34,919 nucleotides of DNA from Nitrososphaerota archaeon (GCA_031256395.1 JAIRQQ010000050.1:1-34919); one strand, 5' to 3'; shown: positions 8,732-15,746, counted from the first letter of the stretch. Notes: generated by a model from the sequence alone, not told the origin. Program-made: numbers and translations.

Positions 8732-9922
8732 GTGGTGGTAGAGTTTCGTTTGGCGGTTCTAAATACGCAGCCTCCGCATCTTTATTTTGGGGGGGTTGAG
8801 CGGCGTATTATGGAGACTACTAGGTTGTTGGAGGGTCGGGTTGATGTTAGGGTTTATTGTGGGACTAAGGCGGGTTTTAAGTCGGCTGTTGTTGTGGATG
8901 GGGTGTCTATTGTTCCTTGTCGGTCATCGGATTTTGTTTTTCCGTTGGATAATTGGGGGTTTAATCAAAGTCTGATAAAAAATGCGGCTCGATTAGAGGG
9001 GGATGTGTTTGAGGCTCATGCGGTTAGTGGGTATGGGGTGGCTCGAAAGCTGGATGCGTTGGGTGTTGAGGCGCCGTTTATTCATACTGTTCATGGGACG
9101 CTTGCAGATGAGTATGAGCAGGCAAAGCGGAGTGGGTATCTGAGTTTTAGAGATAGGGTGGCCAATCGGTTTATGTTGCGTCTTGCGGGGTTGGAAAATC
9201 AGATGGCTCATGAGGCTGATTTGGTGGTTACTATTGGGGCGTATGCGTTTGAGAAAATTCAGCAGTACTACAATATAGATGGCGCCAAAGTTAGAATTGT
9301 TCCAAATGGGGTTGATATTGAGCGCTTCAAACCCACAAATATGGAGGCGGCTAGGCAGAGGTTTGGGTTGGGTGCGGGGCTTTGTGTGCTTTTTGTGGGC
9401 AGTTTGATTGCAAGAAAAGGTCTGGTCTTTTTGGTTGAGGCGGCAAAGGTTGTGGTGGCCCAGCTGTCAGAGGTCAAGTTTGTGATTGCAGGGGAGGGTC
9501 CGCTTCGGGAAAATATTGAGACAGCAGTAAAATCGGCGGGGTTGAGTGCAAATTTTGTTTTTTTGGGCCGGGTTAGTGATGAGGTGTTGCCTTTGTTGTA
9601 TAATTGTGCGGATGTGTTTGTTTTGCCCTCGCTTCATGAGGGTCAGGGGATTGTTTTTCTTGAAGCTCAAGCATCAGCAAAACCGGTTGTGGGGTTTGCC
9701 CTTGGAGGAGTTAAGGAAGCGGTTTGGAGTGGAGAGACGGGATTGTTGGTAAATCGGGGCAACGTAGAGGAGTTAGCAGAGGCTTTGTTAAAACTCTTAG
9801 GGGATGCTAGTTTACGTGTAAAAATGGGGGAGCGTGGACGTCGGTTTGTTTCTGAGAAATTTACGTGGGAGATATGTGCACAAAAAATGCTCCGAGTTTA
9901 TCAGGAAAGTTTAGGGGTCTGA
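8732..9922 (+). CDS. Glycosyltransferase family 4 (GT-B fold)
   Basis: This 396-residue protein has the two-domain GT4 layout. The N-terminal acceptor domain carries LNTQPPHLYFGGVERRI, with the GGVER substrate loop, and a HTVHGTLADEYEQA segment. The C-terminal nucleotide-sugar domain has LFVGSLIARKGLVFLVEA, FVIAGEGPLRE, and the E-x7-E motif in LHEGQGIVFLEAQASAKPVV. It transfers a sugar from an activated donor to a lipid, protein or polysaccharide acceptor at the cytosolic face; substrates cannot be read from sequence. It starts at GTG 8732 or GTG 8735, with no strong ribosome site. The 5' half uses G+T-rich codons quite unlike the A+C-rich ileS gene. Its 3' end overlaps the convergent gene at 9911 by 12 bases. 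Confidence 0.92.
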   Translation: MVVEFRLAVLNTQPPHLYFGGVERRIMETTRLLEGRVDVRVYCGTKAGFKSAVVVDGVSIVPCRSSDFVFPLDNWGFNQSLIKNAARLEGDVFEAHAVSGYGVARKLDALGVEAPFIHTVHGTLADEYEQAKRSGYLSFRDRVANRFMLRLAGLENQMAHEADLVVTIGAYAFEKIQQYYNIDGAKVRIVPNGVDIERFKPTNMEAARQRFGLGAGLCVLFVGSLIARKGLVFLVEAAKVVVAQLSEVKFVIAGEGPLRENIETAVKSAGLSANFVFLGRVSDEVLPLLYNCADVFVLPSLHEGQGIVFLEAQASAKPVVGFALGGVKEAVWSGETGLLVNRGNVEELAEALLKLLGDASLRVKMGERGRRFVSEKFTWEICAQKMLRVYQESLGV

Positions 9923-10438
9923 TTGGGTGACTGCTCTTAGGAGGCGCTCAAATTCTTGGTTGCTCATCCACTCAGTACGCAAATAAGCTCGGATGCGTTC
10001 TTCGCTAAAGCCTAGGCGTCGGGCTTCTTTTGTGCAGTAGCGATAGGCTTCAATTTCTGTGGGACGATCCACATAGGCATAGCGGGGGTCAAAGAGTTCT
10101 TTGCCCGCCATAAATTGCTTCACATGACGAAGTTCATGAATTAAATCTAGATATATTTCGGTTCGATCGCCACTGTGGAGATAGGTTTTGCTTATGACTA
10201 GATGCCCGTCGTTGCCATCTACATACATATAGCCGTTTAGCCAGCTTAGCTCCACTTTTAGATTACTTAGCACATGTGTTGTTTGGTCACCAAACAGGAC
10301 TCTTACGGCAGCCACTTTGTCGAAGTCTTTAAAGTATGCCAGAAAAGTTGTTTTTTTATTACCTAGACTTAGCGGGTTTAGGGGCAGATAGTTAAGCAGA
10401 CGCATTATACGAAAAAGATAGTAGTCTAGGCTTGGCAC
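9911..10438 (-). CDS. Zinc metallopeptidase-like protein with HExxH motif
   Basis: This 175-residue protein has HELRH at residues 101-105, preceded by LDLI and followed about 20 residues later by RPTEIEAYRY. That is the HExxH...E/A layout of small gluzincin-like (minigluzincin, ImmA/SprT-style) zinc peptidases. The two His and a downstream Glu of EIEA would bind zinc, and Glu102 would be the general base. No signal peptide is seen, so it is probably cytosolic. It is the last gene of a minus-strand series 12656-11820, 11816-10452, 10438-9911, with gaps of 3 and 13 bases, so it is very likely co-transcribed with a double-GNAT protein and an unknown 454-residue protein. Its substrate is unknown. 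Confidence 0.72.
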   Translation of the reverse strand: MPSLDYYLFRIMRLLNYLPLNPLSLGNKKTTFLAYFKDFDKVAAVRVLFGDQTTHVLSNLKVELSWLNGYMYVDGNDGHLVISKTYLHSGDRTEIYLDLIHELRHVKQFMAGKELFDPRYAYVDRPTEIEAYRYCTKEARRLGFSEERIRAYLRTEWMSNQEFERLLRAVTQSDP

Positions 10439-10451
10439 GGCTGTTCCCTGA

Positions 10452-11816
10452 TTATTTAAAGTTGGAGAGGTATTCGAGTTTTATGCCTCGATGCGTCAAA
10501 TCAGAGAGATTTTCGATGCTGCCAATACTTGCATCGATGTTGTGATGTGTGGGGTGGCTCCAAAGACCCTCAGGGGAGAGATTAAATTGCAGTGGTACCC
10601 CAAGGTTTAGGTTGTATTTTTGGGTTAGATCTTTGATAAAGTGATCAGTTTGGCAGGCGTTGCGTGCGTTAGTATAGCTTTGTAGCAACTGAGAGGAGCC
10701 CACCGCGCCTACGCCGTGCCAAATTGCAGCATCCTCAGGAGAAGCCAAAGAGTAGAGGAAAAACTGGGGTGACGAAGCGGTTTCACTAAAGCTATACTCT
10801 GAAAATTTTTCACCCGCTATACTAAATTTGTCCTCACAGACTGCTACGGCTATGTCTTGGGGGTCTATGTCATTTGGATAGAGAGGGGTTGTTTTGTATG
10901 TGATGGTGGCGTCATGGAATTTGTTGTTTTCAAAATGCAGTTTGCCTCGTGCCGCACGCTTAGAACCATAGCCCTTTTTGGAGTGAGGTACCGTTAGAAG
11001 GGTGGTGCGTTTATTCATGCTTCGACCCATACAAGTGTAGGCCTGCTCCACAGAGGTGTAGTCATGGTTGCTTTGGCTTATTATGTAGTGAAGCAACCCC
11101 GTTTTGTCCTCAGCTTTTAGAGTAGAGAGGGGCATACGCAAACTGTATAGGGAGAGATCTATGTTAAAAAACGCCGAGAGCTCAGATAATTGATGATACT
11201 TGACTGAGTCTACAAAATCAAGATATGAAGTGTTGTTTGAGTTGAGTGTCTCGGTGATTAGTTCGGTTTCTTTTTTTGAAATCAATGATCCGCTATATTT
11301 TTTGGCATAATCCGCATCGATTTTTAGGCCCTCAGTGGTGGCGTTTGCAGCAGGAATCGCACTTTGGCCACTATCTAAAATCGATTGTCGTAGCGGATTC
11401 ATAGAGTAGCGGTCAAGCTCAACATCATCAGTGTTTAGCAAAAATGGCACAATATAGCCCTGGGGAGGCTTTTTTAGGGCTTCTGAGATTTTTTGGGTGT
11501 CTTCTTTTGTGGGTATGTGAAGGTCGTGTTCGAAGTAGTAATTAGCGCAAGCTGCAAGCAGACGAGTTGCAATAATACCCTGCACCTCTTCAACGGTTAG
11601 CTGCGGATTGGCGTATTCGACAGATCCACGGAGATAGAAGTGTTCGTCCTCAAAGGGCACTGAGATTTTTTTGTCGTTTATGTATTGGAATAGGGTGATT
11701 TTGCGGTTTTTGTTTTGGCCTTTTTGTGCGAAGGCGCCCCTAACAATGGTTTGGATTGTTGGATAGGAGGCTGCTAAAAAATCTGTGAGTAAAAATAAGC
11801 TGGGATCATCGTCCAT
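10452..11816 (-). CDS. Hypothetical 454-residue protein (operon middle gene)
   Basis: I do not recognise this protein. It is soluble, has no signal peptide, and starts MDDDPSLFLLTDFLAASYP. It has mixed alpha/beta character, with a Cys-containing helix (IIATRLLAACANYYFEH) near residue 90 and a basic loop KKGYGSKRAARGK near residue 285. A late segment DAAIWHGVGAVGSSQLL is followed by a His-rich LWSHPTHHNID. The start is well supported: GAGGAT precedes the ATG, which follows the stop of the upstream GNAT gene by only three bases, so translation is probably coupled. The tight operon with an acetyltransferase and an HExxH protein suggests a shared process, but none can be named. Co-conservation of the three genes would be informative. 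Confidence 0.75.
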   Translation of the reverse strand: MDDDPSLFLLTDFLAASYPTIQTIVRGAFAQKGQNKNRKITLFQYINDKKISVPFEDEHFYLRGSVEYANPQLTVEEVQGIIATRLLAACANYYFEHDLHIPTKEDTQKISEALKKPPQGYIVPFLLNTDDVELDRYSMNPLRQSILDSGQSAIPAANATTEGLKIDADYAKKYSGSLISKKETELITETLNSNNTSYLDFVDSVKYHQLSELSAFFNIDLSLYSLRMPLSTLKAEDKTGLLHYIISQSNHDYTSVEQAYTCMGRSMNKRTTLLTVPHSKKGYGSKRAARGKLHFENNKFHDATITYKTTPLYPNDIDPQDIAVAVCEDKFSIAGEKFSEYSFSETASSPQFFLYSLASPEDAAIWHGVGAVGSSQLLQSYTNARNACQTDHFIKDLTQKYNLNLGVPLQFNLSPEGLWSHPTHHNIDASIGSIENLSDLTHRGIKLEYLSNFK

Positions 11817-11819
11817 AAA

Positions 11820-12656
11820 TTATCCTCGTTCTAATGATTCAGTCAAGTATATACAATTTTTTGTACTTGTTTGTCCTAAAAACATTCTTGTTACAAAAAA
11901 GTCTTCGCTAAACCCAGCACTAAAAAATAATTCAGCCAGAGCAGAATCTTGAGGGATCACTGTGTACACATGTTTGGTTGCTAGTTTGCTTAGCACCGAG
12001 TTAACAAGTGCAACAGCTATATCGGGTCTTTGGGATTGGCAGATTAGGGGTCCAATCCAGGCGGCTTTCTCATAAACTGTAGCTGCAACATAGCCCAAGA
12101 TTTGATCATCTTGTGATATGCAGCAACTTGTGTTGTTGGGGTCTAGTATGATGGATTGGAGTAGTTTTTTTCGGTTGCCGCCAAAAAAGGCTTGGTCAAA
12201 TCGGACTATGGAGAGCAGATCTGATTTTTTGATGGTGGGTAATGGTTTGGTGCTTATAGGAGAAAGATGGGGGTTGTGGAGCACTGAGAAATTGATGTTT
12301 GATCTAAAGCCTAATTTGGTGTAGAAGGGTACCAGATAGGGGTAGGCATAGAGGCCAATTGTTTCTACGCCTTTTTGGCGCAGATAGTTTATTGCGTGAC
12401 TAACAAGGGCGCTTCCGGCGCCTTTTTTGCGGGATTCTTTTCTGATAACTAGGTTGCCAAACCAGCCGATTTTGCCATAGCTGATACAGGTCGCTATACC
12501 GACAGGGTTTGTGTCATCGCGTAGAAGAAAACAACCCTCAGGCTCCAAAGAATCCATAAAGATGAAATCCTCAGCGGCCATGTGCCAATCCATAGTATTG
12601 GCTAACTCTACAGCAAAATCATAATCGGATTTGCAGAGTGGTTTAATCTCAAACAT
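11820..12656 (-). CDS. Tandem GNAT-domain N-acetyltransferase
   Basis: This 278-residue protein has two GNAT-like halves. The first contains the acetyl-CoA pyrophosphate loop RKKGAGSALV after GWFGNLVIRKES, and LGLYAYPYLVPFYTKLGF-like C-terminal strands. The second, from about residue 150, has the weaker order LGYVAATVYEKAAWIGPLIC typical of an Acetyltransf_18-type C-terminal domain. Acetyl transfer to an amine of unknown substrate is expected in the cytosol. The frame is open to 12809, but the added 51 residues are unlike GNAT proteins. MFEIKPLCKSDYDFA at 12656 is the standard beginning of such a domain, so I chose that start. It heads an operon with the genes at 10452-11816 and 9911-10438. 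Confidence 0.85.
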   Translation of the reverse strand: MFEIKPLCKSDYDFAVELANTMDWHMAAEDFIFMDSLEPEGCFLLRDDTNPVGIATCISYGKIGWFGNLVIRKESRKKGAGSALVSHAINYLRQKGVETIGLYAYPYLVPFYTKLGFRSNINFSVLHNPHLSPISTKPLPTIKKSDLLSIVRFDQAFFGGNRKKLLQSIILDPNNTSCCISQDDQILGYVAATVYEKAAWIGPLICQSQRPDIAVALVNSVLSKLATKHVYTVIPQDSALAELFFSAGFSEDFFVTRMFLGQTSTKNCIYLTESLERG

Positions 12657-12823
12657 CAAATAGGTGTAGCAGCCTCTGACAATTAAGCCTGTTGTCAAGG
12701 GGTGAGATTGTTTGGATGCTGTTTGTGTGTTAAGGTAGGCTACAACAAAGTGTTTTATGTCCCAGTTCCCAATCGGTATTGTTTTGCTTCTTTTTCTAAA
12801 TATAATCAATAGGAGACAGCATC

Positions 12824-12961
12824 GTGTTTTTTGTGAGAAAAATTAGAAAACGGATTTTTGTTTTATCAGGGGTTTGGGTTATGCTTTTGGTGTTGACATT
12901 AGCAGGTTTGTCATTGCTTGAAGAGGTGATGGTATTAAATAGTAAAAATATTGTATTGTAG
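12824..12961 (+). CDS. Signal-peptide-only ORF, probable 5' piece of a split secreted peptidase gene
   Basis: This is a 45-codon reading frame. It has a good AGGAG ribosome site at 12811-12815, eight bases before the GTG, and an AT-rich TATA-like stretch at about 12797-12806. The product has a basic head (FFVRKIRKR), a 19-residue hydrophobic core (IFVLSGVWVMLLVLTLAGL) and SLLEEV, then stops after a short tail with no domain. It therefore looks like a signal peptide without its mature protein. The catalytic domain of a G1 peptidase lacking a signal peptide sits on the same strand at 29467-30153, beyond the integrated element. Both pieces show a similar junction reading (LLEE here, LPEE there). 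Alternatively it is an independent small membrane protein. It was missed by length cut-offs. Confidence 0.6.
   Translation: MFFVRKIRKRIFVLSGVWVMLLVLTLAGLSLLEEVMVLNSKNIVL
12932..12941 (+). repeat. Candidate left attachment core (GTATTAAATA)
   Basis: This ten-base sequence is identical to 29454-29463, in direct orientation, and lies inside the signal-peptide ORF just before its premature stop. An AT-rich 10-mer shared by two short junction regions is suggestive, not conclusive. Confidence 0.45.
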
Positions 12962-13055
12962 CATAATTTGTTTTTTCTGTTGATTTTTGATAGTGTAGTT
13001 TATTTGAATTAATACTGTGTGTAGTTGTGCTGATAATATATAAAAATTGGTGTAA

Positions 13056-13247
13056 ATGAAGGTTAAAAATAAAATGGTTGAAAAATTAGAACCGGTTGAA
13101 ATATATGATGCTTCTTACGCGGACTGGGTAGAAATTGATGAGCGGACAGGCACCAACTATGCAGAACAATTTATTGAAAGATATGGCACTCGTGAAGAAT
13201 TCGCCGCAAAAGTAGCAGTCAAAAAACAGAGGGACACTTATGAGTGA
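13056..13247 (+). CDS. Small acidic protein, first gene of an overlapping pair
   Basis: This 63-residue protein, rich in Glu, Asp and Tyr (for example YDASYADWVEIDERTG), is of no known family. The first ATG (13056) is about 15-20 bases after a good TATA box (ATATATAAAAA, about 13036-13046), suggesting a leaderless transcript. A second ATG at 13074 has the ribosome-site candidate GAAGGT ten bases upstream; either may be used. Its last 8 bases overlap the next gene, so the two are translated together. The compact acidic protein next to a ribbon-helix-helix-like protein is reminiscent of toxin-antitoxin or copy-control pairs, but no toxin fold is recognisable. It is the first gene inside the left edge of the element. 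Confidence 0.6.
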   Translation: MKVKNKMVEKLEPVEIYDASYADWVEIDERTGTNYAEQFIERYGTREEFAAKVAVKKQRDTYE

Positions 13248-13467
13248 ACAAGGCCCGCTACACTTGAGCATAAGCATATCTGTTAATGATTTTCAGTTAG
13301 CTCAAAAGGCTTGTCAAGTGGACGGCGGCTTTCCAACAGTTGAAGTATGGATACAGCACCTAATACATGAAACGTTAGAGATACGTTTAGCTGAACTTGC
13401 AGCTTTACCACAACATTGTATGTACACACCATCTAAGAAACAAAAAGCAGAGTCAAGCAATCCTTGA
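13240..13467 (+). CDS. Small protein with ribbon-helix-helix-like pattern
   Basis: This is a 75-residue protein. An N-terminal strand (LHLSISISV) is followed by a helix (NDFQLAQKACQVDGG), a turn, and a second helix (TVEVWIQHLIHETLEIRLAEL). That is the order of ribbon-helix-helix DNA-binding proteins, with a Ser/Lys-rich tail. The ATG overlaps the end of the preceding acidic gene (shared TATGAGTGA region), so they form one unit. It may be a repressor of the element or an antitoxin-like partner. The assignment is structural guesswork from hydrophobic periodicity, since no family signature is visible. The stop is followed 20 bases later by the repeat CCCCATTTATAAC. Confidence 0.6.
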   Translation: MSEQGPLHLSISISVNDFQLAQKACQVDGGFPTVEVWIQHLIHETLEIRLAELAALPQHCMYTPSKKQKAESSNP

Positions 13468-13487
13468 CACTTTCTCTTTTTGGGTAC

Positions 13488-13529
13488 CCCCATTTATAAC
13501 CCGTTCCAAGCGTTCCAACCGTTCCGTTT
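13488..13529 (+). repeat. Repeat unit: CCCCATTTATAAC core plus three 9-bp GTTCC repeats
   Basis: CCCCATTTATAACCCGTTC (13488-13506) recurs with one mismatch at 14028-14046, in both cases just after the stop codon of a small gene. It runs into three GTTCC units starting at 13503, 13512 and 13521, an exact 9-bp period. The same triplet of units with the same period occurs at 17108-17130 and, on the minus strand, at 23720-23742. Confidence 0.6.
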
Positions 13530-13739
13530 TATTATCGAGTAAAACTATGTGTGGTCTTGTTATACGTCAACATTAACACAGCCAAAAACAAGCCCATATT
13601 TTTTAATGTTTATATGATAAATGTTTGCAGAGTTAGTTTTTTGTTTCTTCAACCCCCCCCGTTTGTATCAGACTAAACTAGATTTATATATTATAGCAGA
13701 ATATAGATTACTACAGTGTAAAGTAATAAGGGGAAGTTT

Positions 13740-14012
13740 ATGAGTTATCTTGAACATCTTGAAAAAGTTCTAAACAGAGCAGAAGATTTACGTAAATCCG
13801 ATATGTGTCCTTTTTGCGCCCATAATCCTGAGGTAACAGAACCCACGATCGTATTAGAAGAAGTGTCTGAGCCGGAAGGTCTTCAACAAGGGTATACTGC
13901 TTGTGAGCTTTGTACCTCAGTGATTAGATTTCGTGCTTTAGTTGAGTCTGAATGCCCTGAACTGCGCAATGTAGCCGCAAAAATGATTCCGGTATATTCA
14001 CCTAAAAAGTAA
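13740..14012 (+). CDS. Small protein with two CxxC pairs (zinc ribbon-like)
   Basis: This is a 90-residue protein. An N-terminal helix (LEHLEKVLNRAEDLRKSD) precedes CPFC. After about 35 residues containing PTIVLEEVSEPEG comes CELC, so the four cysteines can bind one zinc. A helix with a further Cys and the tail IPVYSPKK follow. No named family is recognised. The start is an ATG preceded by AAGGGGAAG (about 13728-13736), a clear ribosome site. Like several other small proteins of the element it is likely a nucleic-acid- or protein-binding module. It is transcribed toward the DUF3800 gene but is separated from it by a hairpin and an AT-rich tandem repeat. Confidence 0.7.
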   Translation: MSYLEHLEKVLNRAEDLRKSDMCPFCAHNPEVTEPTIVLEEVSEPEGLQQGYTACELCTSVIRFRALVESECPELRNVAAKMIPVYSPKK

Positions 14013-14027
14013 GACTAATACCCTCTC

Positions 14028-14046
14028 CCCATTTATAACGCGTTCT
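14028..14046 (+). repeat. Second copy of CCCCATTTATAAC-(G)-CGTTC
   Basis: It differs by one base from 13488-13506 (G instead of C after AAC) and is placed 15 bases after a stop codon. The following bases (CGTTTTGTTATTGGCCGAG) resemble those after the first copy, but the GTTCC triplet is contracted. The two copies are 540 bp apart. Confidence 0.6.
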
Positions 14047-14151
14047 CGTTTTGTTATTGGCCGAGTTTTTAGCATCTGCACAGACATTAGTTGCGTAACG
14101 AGCTTTTTATGCGGGTGAATAGTGCGGTTGTGTGCCTCTACAGTTCGTTCG

Positions 14152-14201
14152 ATATATAAATATATAAATATATAAATATTGGGCGGCTTAAATTAAGCCG
14201 C
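14152..14201 (+). promoter_or_regulatory. AT tandem repeat and hairpin ahead of the DUF3800 gene
   Basis: Three 8-bp units (ATATAAAT type, 14152-14180) offer overlapping TATA boxes. They are followed at once by a perfect hairpin GCGGCTTA-AAT-TAAGCCGC (14183-14201). The start codon at 14245 is about 45 bases further on. The hairpin would lie near the 5' end of the transcript, or act as an operator. Confidence 0.5.
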
Positions 14202-14244
14202 TCCTTAACTTACACACCCCCTATGCAGTTAGAGGCAAGTAATA

Positions 14245-14910
14245 GTGCATGTCTACGTTGACGAATCAGGCAATTTAGGATTTAGCGAAACTTCAACAAA
14301 ATTTTTCATAATCGCATACATCGAATGTGAATCACCAACACAGCTGCAAACAGAAATGACAAGAACTCTGCGAGTTCTGCATCGAAAAAAGAGCTACCAT
14401 TGCAGTAATAATGAATTAAAATTTGCACTTATGAACCAAGAATGCCGACAATACACCCTGCAAAAAATCAATGTCTGTGACTTAAGCGTCAATGTGGTAG
14501 TTGTGGAAAAAAACCGAATACCCAACAAACTAAGAGGAGACCTTGCAAGACTCAACATTTTACTGGTAACTCGCAACATCCTACACTCCATACAACCCCA
14601 ACTCATAGAACATAAAAAAGTCAACATAACCTTTGACAGAAACCTCTCAAAATGGAAAATAGAAGAATTCAACAACTATGTTAGAGAAACAACCAAGGGC
14701 CTATTAACTGAAAAAGGCACTAATCTGTCGCCCGATCGTATGTCTTTATTTCATGTTAATTCAATATCTGACCCCGGTTTACAAGCCGCAGATGCAATCG
14801 CTGGGGCATATTTCCAAAAATACGAACATAAAAATGACTTTTATGTGAACCTCATAAAAGATAAAGTACGCTTGTTTGTGTATCCTCGTGATAAAATAAG
14901 CGACCCCTAG
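14245..14910 (+). CDS. DUF3800 family protein (RNase H-like fold)
   Basis: This 221-residue protein begins with the family hallmark YVDESGN (residues 4-10), in which Asp and Glu are likely metal ligands. A later strand-acid segment is NITFDRN, and a C-terminal DPGLQAADAIAGAYFQ motif matches the LQxADxxA signature of DUF3800. The family has a predicted RNase H-like nuclease fold. It is common in phages, plasmids and defence islands, but no activity is established to my knowledge. The start is GTG (MHVYVDESG), since the motif must lie within ten residues of the N-terminus. It is the last plus-strand gene before a 940-base non-coding, repeat-rich stretch. It may be a defence or element-maintenance nuclease. 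Confidence 0.88.
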   Translation: MHVYVDESGNLGFSETSTKFFIIAYIECESPTQLQTEMTRTLRVLHRKKSYHCSNNELKFALMNQECRQYTLQKINVCDLSVNVVVVEKNRIPNKLRGDLARLNILLVTRNILHSIQPQLIEHKKVNITFDRNLSKWKIEEFNNYVRETTKGLLTEKGTNLSPDRMSLFHVNSISDPGLQAADAIAGAYFQKYEHKNDFYVNLIKDKVRLFVYPRDKISDP

Positions 14911-15140
14911 CCTACTTCTCCTAACCCACTAATGCAGGCGTCATCGTTTCGGCAGGACTTACTCGCAGTATATCAATAATTGATTACGTCTTAAAAGGCT
15001 GTCGGTATTTCTTTATGTTTCACTTTTTCCAGCCTTAAACAGTCTTTAATCGGGTGTTTTGTCCAGCATTGAAAACAAGGCAGATTTAGCCTCTGTTTCT
15101 GTTTCTGTTTCTGAGGCTGAGTCGCTGGACATTAGTGTTT

Positions 15141-15170
15141 TGTCCAGGGTTGTCCAGCAATGTCCAGCAA
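15141..15170 (+). repeat. Three tandem 10-bp iterons (TGTCCAG-N3)
   Basis: TGTCCAG begins at 15141, 15151 and 15161, an exact 10-bp spacing of one helical turn. A fourth unit TGTCCAGC lies at 15060-15067 and an inverted unit GCTGGACA at 15124-15131. This layout is typical of binding sites for a replication initiator or partition protein. Confidence 0.6.
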
Positions 15171-15500
15171 CAGATAAAAACCCCAAAACAAGCTTTAATC
15201 GCAAAATAAGAATCAATTAAGCCTTGAAAAGGTGTTTGTCCATCGTGCTGTTAAATTTGGTTAGGTATGTTGAAAACAATTTTTTCATTTTAGTGCACAC
15301 AATCGTTTTCAAAATACTGGTCAAGGGTGGTTGTGACACTGGCTTTGGCAGGGTGGAGCAAAGGGGAAGGGAAGACTGCCAAATCCAGTGCCCTTGATGG
15401 GAGCTTAATATGTCTGTTAGGTGAATAGGTGAAATCTCCCACCACACCACCGTCATAACCCTATAACACACTGTTTGATTTAATGCTAAGTGTACGAACA

Positions 15501-15585
15501 AACCGTCCAATAACTAAACAACCAACAAACAACATACCAATTCGTTGGACAAATGAGTAAATAAACCGTCTAATAACTAGACACC
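15501..15585 (+). repeat. Direct repeat AACCGTC(C/T)AATAACTA, 63 bp apart
   Basis: Copies start at 15501 and 15564 with one mismatch in the first 16 bases, and similarity continues for several more (C-rich) positions. Between them lies TTCGTTGGACAAA, which partly mirrors the repeat. Confidence 0.45.
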
Positions 15586-15634
15586 TAAACAAATGTGAAT
15601 CTGTATTGACTTCAACAATAGAGCACCTTAAATC

Positions 15635-15746
15635 CCCAGCCGCCCATAACTAACTGGGTGAAGAGAGCCTGTGAAACCCCAGCAACCCCTTATTAGCAAG
15701 TCATACATCAGTAAACGCTGAGGCCGAGTAGGAACAGCATCACCCA
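15635..15746 (+). ncRNA. Candidate structured RNA with alternative stems (riboswitch-like)
   Basis: TGGGTGA (15655-15661) can pair perfectly with TCACCCA (15740-15746), closing a domain of about 92 bases. Inside lies a second stem, GCTG...CAGC (15717-15738), with CC/GG pairs inside. CTGGG (15654-15658) can instead pair with CCCAG at 15678-15682 or at 15635-15639, so at least two folds are mutually exclusive. The stretch AAGAG directly after the closing stem and GTGAAACCCCAGCAACC recall the core of the SAM-I (S-box) riboswitch. The GAGGGA segment of that class is absent and no methionine gene follows. It is not a tRNA: there is no T-arm. The next gene is a small zinc-ribbon ORF 104 bases downstream. 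Confidence 0.35.

Larger units (their letters stand above)
14911..15634. other. Non-coding, repeat-rich stretch; candidate replication origin
   Basis: No credible gene is seen. The region holds TGTCCAG iterons (15060, 15124 inverted, 15141, 15151, 15161), a (GTTTCT)3 run at about 15094-15111, and two copies of AACCGTC(C/T)AATAACTA at 15501 and 15564. A minus-strand frame at 15217-15510 has no ribosome site and a composition unlike the neighbours. Iterons beside replication genes of a plasmid-like element suggest an origin or partition site. Confidence 0.5.

Noticed and set aside
10020-10029. GGGCTTCTT shared with the reverse complement of the right junction as a possible attachment site
   Set aside because: It is only nine bases, in inverted orientation, and lies within the metallopeptidase gene; likely chance.
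15217-15510. 97-residue minus-strand frame in the repeat-rich region
   Set aside because: Trp/Ser/Leu/Thr-rich composition unlike neighbours, no ribosome site, and it crosses repeated DNA.
13488-15600. A CRISPR array (several short direct repeats)
   Set aside because: Repeats are short, irregularly spaced and without unique spacers of 30-40 bases; no cas genes are present.
15655-15746. A tRNA (7-bp closing stem, about 92 bases)
   Set aside because: No GGTTC-type T-arm next to the closing stem and no anticodon arm at the right distance; kept only as an unassigned structured RNA.
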